A DNA stretch of 64,000 nucleotides from Candidatus Celerinatantimonas neptuna (lineage in GTDB: Bacteria; Pseudomonadota; Gammaproteobacteria; Enterobacterales; Celerinatantimonadaceae). Numbering within the stretch: position 1 is the first letter of the stretch; every line of letters starts with the position of its first letter. Position numbers and translations under genes: made by a program. The DNA is taken from positions 427,501 through 491,500 of the forward strand of contig OU461276.1 in NCBI GenBank assembly GCA_911810475.1. The letters run 5' to 3'. The notes under the pieces are model-generated. The model was not told the origin of the DNA, ran no database searches, and saw only the letters and a program-made list of their open reading frames with translations. Shown here piece after piece: positions 61,728 to 64,000 of the stretch.

Positions 61728-62441
61728 TTACTCACTCCGTTTGAACATCAGATCCCAGACACCATGTCCGAGTTTCTGTCCCCGGTTTTCAAACTTAGTC
61801 AGGGGACGCCACCGTGGCCGTTCAACATAATTATCCTGTAATGACAGATTTTGATAGCCAGATGCCTGAGACATCACTTCTAACATATGCTCAGCATAGT
61901 TTTGCCAATCAGTCGCCATATGAAACACGCCATCTATTTTTAATTTATGACGAACTAAATCAGCGAAATCAATTTGCACAATTCGGCGTTTATGATGACG
62001 TTTTTTATGCCATGGATCGGGAAAATAAAGCTGTAAACGCTCCAGGCTATCATCAGCAACTGCATCTTTTAAAACTTCAACTGCATCATGTTCAATGACC
62101 CGTAAATTGGTTAATCCAAGATCAGATAAATCAGCTAAACAGGCCCCAACCCCCGGGCGATGCACTTCAATTCCGATGAAATCCAACTGAGGATTCTCTT
62201 GCGCCATTTGAACCAATGATTTTCCCATACCAAAACCAATTTCCAATACTCTGGGAGCAACACGGCCGAATATTTCATTAAAATCATAAGGATGAGACTG
62301 ATATGGCAACCCGAAAACAGGTAAAAATTGTTCTAATGCGTGAGCCTGTCGATTACTTAACCGACCTTCTCTTTTTACAAAACTCCGTACGATTCGTTTC
62401 GTCCTTCCATCCTCAAGACGATTTTCATCTACATCGCTCAT
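61728..62441 (-). CDS. trmB: tRNA (guanine-N7-)-methyltransferase
   Basis: A 237-residue methyltransferase (E. coli 239). [25 protein letters not shown] opens the family region. Motif I is [16 protein letters not shown], followed by [13 protein letters not shown] and [21 protein letters not shown], which binds tRNA, and the C-terminal tail has [29 protein letters not shown]. It methylates G46 of tRNAs at N7. An AACGGA-type ribosome site (GGAACGAAAAAGCAG before the ATG) is present. In E. coli it sits beside mutY, which is not in this window. Confidence 0.96.
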   Translation of the reverse strand: MSDVDENRLEDGRTKRIVRSFVKREGRLSNRQAHALEQFLPVFGLPYQSHPYDFNEIFGRVAPRVLEIGFGMGKSLVQMAQENPQLDFIGIEVHRPGVGACLADLSDLGLTNLRVIEHDAVEVLKDAVADDSLERLQLYFPDPWHKKRHHKRRIVQIDFADLVRHKLKIDGVFHMATDWQNYAEHMLEVMSQASGYQNLSLQDNYVERPRWRPLTKFENRGQKLGHGVWDLMFKRSE

Positions 62442-62575
62442 CTGCTTTTTCGTTCCACCATAGACAATTTCATCCGCGCATTATCCAAAAAGTAGCACGA
62501 ATCGCAAGACAAATGATAGATGAATCCTATCCGCACCAAACCCCGCAACTCGCTATTATAGTGACCAGATGACAT

Positions 62576-63862
62576 TCAAGACACAATTAATGACTGACGC
62601 TCAGCAATCCAGTGAACTATCTGTTGATCCGTCGCTTTAAGTGAATCAAAAGTCAGCTTTCCTAAATTTGCTAAGGAAGCATCAACCGACTGTTCAAGAA
62701 CACCATCCGCTCTGGGAGCCTTTCCAGACAGCCCGAGTAATGCTGCCTTCACCGCGGCTGAAGCTCCGGTAGAAACCTTTAAAGCACAGCCAGGTTTAGC
62801 ACCATCACAATAAATACCACTAATATCTCCCACCATATACCGAATTGTCTCTTCAATTTGTTTAAGCGTGCCACCTAATAACCAGTTAATTGCCGCAGCA
62901 GCTCCCATCGCGGCCGTTGTCGCGGCACAAAGGGCCGACAGTGGCGTTTGCATTTTTTTTATATAAACAGCTAACAAATGACTCATTGTTAATGCTCTCA
63001 AGCGATGCTCAAAATCAGCATTAATTGCATCAGCCACAGCAACAACGGGCATTGTTGCAGCAATTCCTTGATTACCACTGCCAGAATTACTCATCGCTGG
63101 TAAAGTTGCCCCAGCCATACGGGCATCACTAGCTGCAGCACTGGCTATCATTGCTCTACTGCTTAAATCATTACTTATAAATCCATTTTGTTGTTGCTGC
63201 TGCAACCCCAGACCTATAGCAAGGCCATATGAAGTTTTAAGCCCGGCCTGACTTAAAGCACTATTCAAATCAGCAGATTGCTGCACAACCCCTAACTCAT
63301 CCAGATTAACCGTTTCACAAAAAGAGACAATTTCCGCAACCTGCCAACCATCATTCAACTTTTGGGAGATTGACGAGCATAACATCGGCTGTTCCAGCAT
63401 CAATCCACCATTTAGTTCAACCGATACTAAATGATCATGCTGCCCCCCCATTTTAACCACACATTGCTCATCAGTTGTATGCGCTTCTAAACGGGTATAA
63501 AAAACATCTTCATGTTCAATGTAACGAACCTGGACCTTTTGATGCGCTAACATTGATTTGGCACGGCGAAGGGGATCAGATTCCAAATGAGCCAAAACTT
63601 CAAGACCAGCCTTAGCATCGCCCCCAAACCATCCGGCAGCCGCTGCAATGGTAAGTCCGGTCATCCCCGTTCCCGGAACGAAAACTCCAGCAGCATTTTT
63701 ATAAAGGTTAGCGCTCACTTCAATATCAAGAGAACAGATATCACCCTGGCACCATGCTCTGGCATGGGCACTTGCCAGAGCAACCGTTAAAGGTTCTGTA
63801 CACCCCCATGCCGGTTTTAAAGCACTCTTTAACGCATCAAGATAAAGCTTTGAAGATTCCAT
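62576..63862 (-). CDS. cyuA: L-cysteine desulfidase family protein (CyuA/YhaM)
   Basis: A 428-residue protein (E. coli YhaM/CyuA 436) of the UPF0597 family. LKSALKPAWGCTEPLTVALASAHA carries the first cluster cysteine, and GIYCDGAKPGCALKVSTGA carries two more expected [4Fe-4S] ligands. SNSGSGNQGIAATMPV is the conserved glycine loop. The family degrades L-cysteine to pyruvate, ammonia and sulfide anaerobically. The ATG at 63862 is used because the upstream in-frame extension from 63940 has no homology. The usual partner transporter (cyuP) is not visible; it could lie beyond the right edge. It is 134 bp upstream of trmB on the same strand. Confidence 0.88.
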   Translation of the reverse strand: MESSKLYLDALKSALKPAWGCTEPLTVALASAHARAWCQGDICSLDIEVSANLYKNAAGVFVPGTGMTGLTIAAAAGWFGGDAKAGLEVLAHLESDPLRRAKSMLAHQKVQVRYIEHEDVFYTRLEAHTTDEQCVVKMGGQHDHLVSVELNGGLMLEQPMLCSSISQKLNDGWQVAEIVSFCETVNLDELGVVQQSADLNSALSQAGLKTSYGLAIGLGLQQQQQNGFISNDLSSRAMIASAAASDARMAGATLPAMSNSGSGNQGIAATMPVVAVADAINADFEHRLRALTMSHLLAVYIKKMQTPLSALCAATTAAMGAAAAINWLLGGTLKQIEETIRYMVGDISGIYCDGAKPGCALKVSTGASAAVKAALLGLSGKAPRADGVLEQSVDASLANLGKLTFDSLKATDQQIVHWIAERQSLIVS

Positions 63863-63956
63863 CACCGAACAATCCTTACTGTCTAAGCCACCGATAACTC
63901 CAGAATACAATGATAAAAACAGAAAATTATTGCAAAGCATCTTGCAAAAGAAGCAT

Positions 63957-63981
63957 CTATTGAAAAAATATACCTATTGAA
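63957..63981. repeat. direct repeat upstream of cyuA
   Basis: CTATTGAA occurs at 63957-63964 and again at 63974-63981, 17 bp apart, about 95-120 bp before the cyuA ATG. It might be an operator for a cysteine-responsive regulator such as the Lrp-type CyuR; the spacing is short and chance is not excluded. Confidence 0.3.
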
Positions 63982-64000
63982 CAATCCTATAATAGAAAAA

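Noticed and set aside
62303-62572. Plus-strand 89-codon reading frame across the start of trmB
   Set aside because: Most of it is antisense to trmB, it has no recognisable domain and no ribosome site.

Overview
The window is about 64 kb of a gammaproteobacterial chromosome with a low-to-moderate G+C content. It is core housekeeping sequence with a few accessory scars. Gene order follows the Escherichia coli/Vibrio/Shewanella backbone (proS-trmO-rcsF; tsf-rpsB; frr-uppS-cdsA-rseP-bamA-skp-lpxD-fabZ-lpxA-lpxB-rnhB-dnaE-accA; map-glnD-dapD-yaeH; syd-queF-ppnN-xni; gcvA/gcvB; yggS-proC-yggT; rdgB-hemW). Several traits are not enteric: the DUF3549/DUF3301 pair beside syd, the longer DapD form, a 336-residue NAD-type isocitrate dehydrogenase, and two cytoplasm-facing GGDEF proteins. 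A marine or estuarine relative of the Vibrionales/Alteromonadales/Celerinatantimonas part of the class fits best. I cannot name the species from sequence alone.

Layout. 1-5.0 kb: end of gmhB, an aldo/keto reductase (tas), rcsF, trmO, a hexapeptide acyltransferase and proS. 5.1-5.9 kb: a diguanylate cyclase gene that meets tilS tail to tail. 5.9-26.1 kb: a 20-kb leftward block covering translation (rpsB, tsf, frr), UMP kinase, isoprenoid and phospholipid precursors (dxr, uppS, cdsA), envelope proteolysis and outer-membrane assembly (rseP, bamA, skp), lipid A and fatty acid synthesis (lpxD, fabZ, lpxA, lpxB, accA), replication (rnhB, dnaE) and tRNA-Ile lysidine synthesis (tilS). Most junctions overlap by 1-8 bp or are very short, and intrinsic terminators follow frr and tsf. 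26.5-32.3 kb: map, glnD, dapD, yaeH and yqcC. 32.4-41.9 kb: three small poorly characterised genes, syd, queF, a TPR/degenerate-GGDEF membrane protein, an active-looking diguanylate cyclase, ppnN and xni. 42.5-45.5 kb: NAD-isocitrate dehydrogenase, ygdD, an alpha/beta hydrolase and gcvA.

45.6-47.1 kb is the most eventful non-coding part. It holds a clear GcvB small RNA divergent from gcvA, a near-perfect CRP site with no gene to serve, and a decayed ISAs1-family (H-repeat) transposase. 47.1-48.9 kb: an O-antigen-ligase-like gene coupled to a YhcH/TabA-family gene. 49.3-51.8 kb: cfa behind a long leader carrying a micro-ORF, then yaaA. 51.9-55.1 kb: a YggR/PilT-like ATPase divergent from yggS-proC-yggT. 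55.5-59.8 kb: a methyl-accepting chemotaxis protein and the NAD-malic enzyme gene. 59.9-63.9 kb: rdgB, hemW, trmB and a cysteine-desulfidase-family gene (cyuA/yhaM).

I see no CRISPR array, prophage, tRNA, rRNA or obvious defence island. Nothing here is a convincing wholly new system. The best leads are the orphan CRP site at the insertion-sequence scar, the cfa leader micro-ORF, the hairpin cluster between dapD and yaeH, the uncharacterised DUF3549-DUF3301-coiled-coil trio, and the TPR/degenerate-GGDEF plus diguanylate-cyclase pair.
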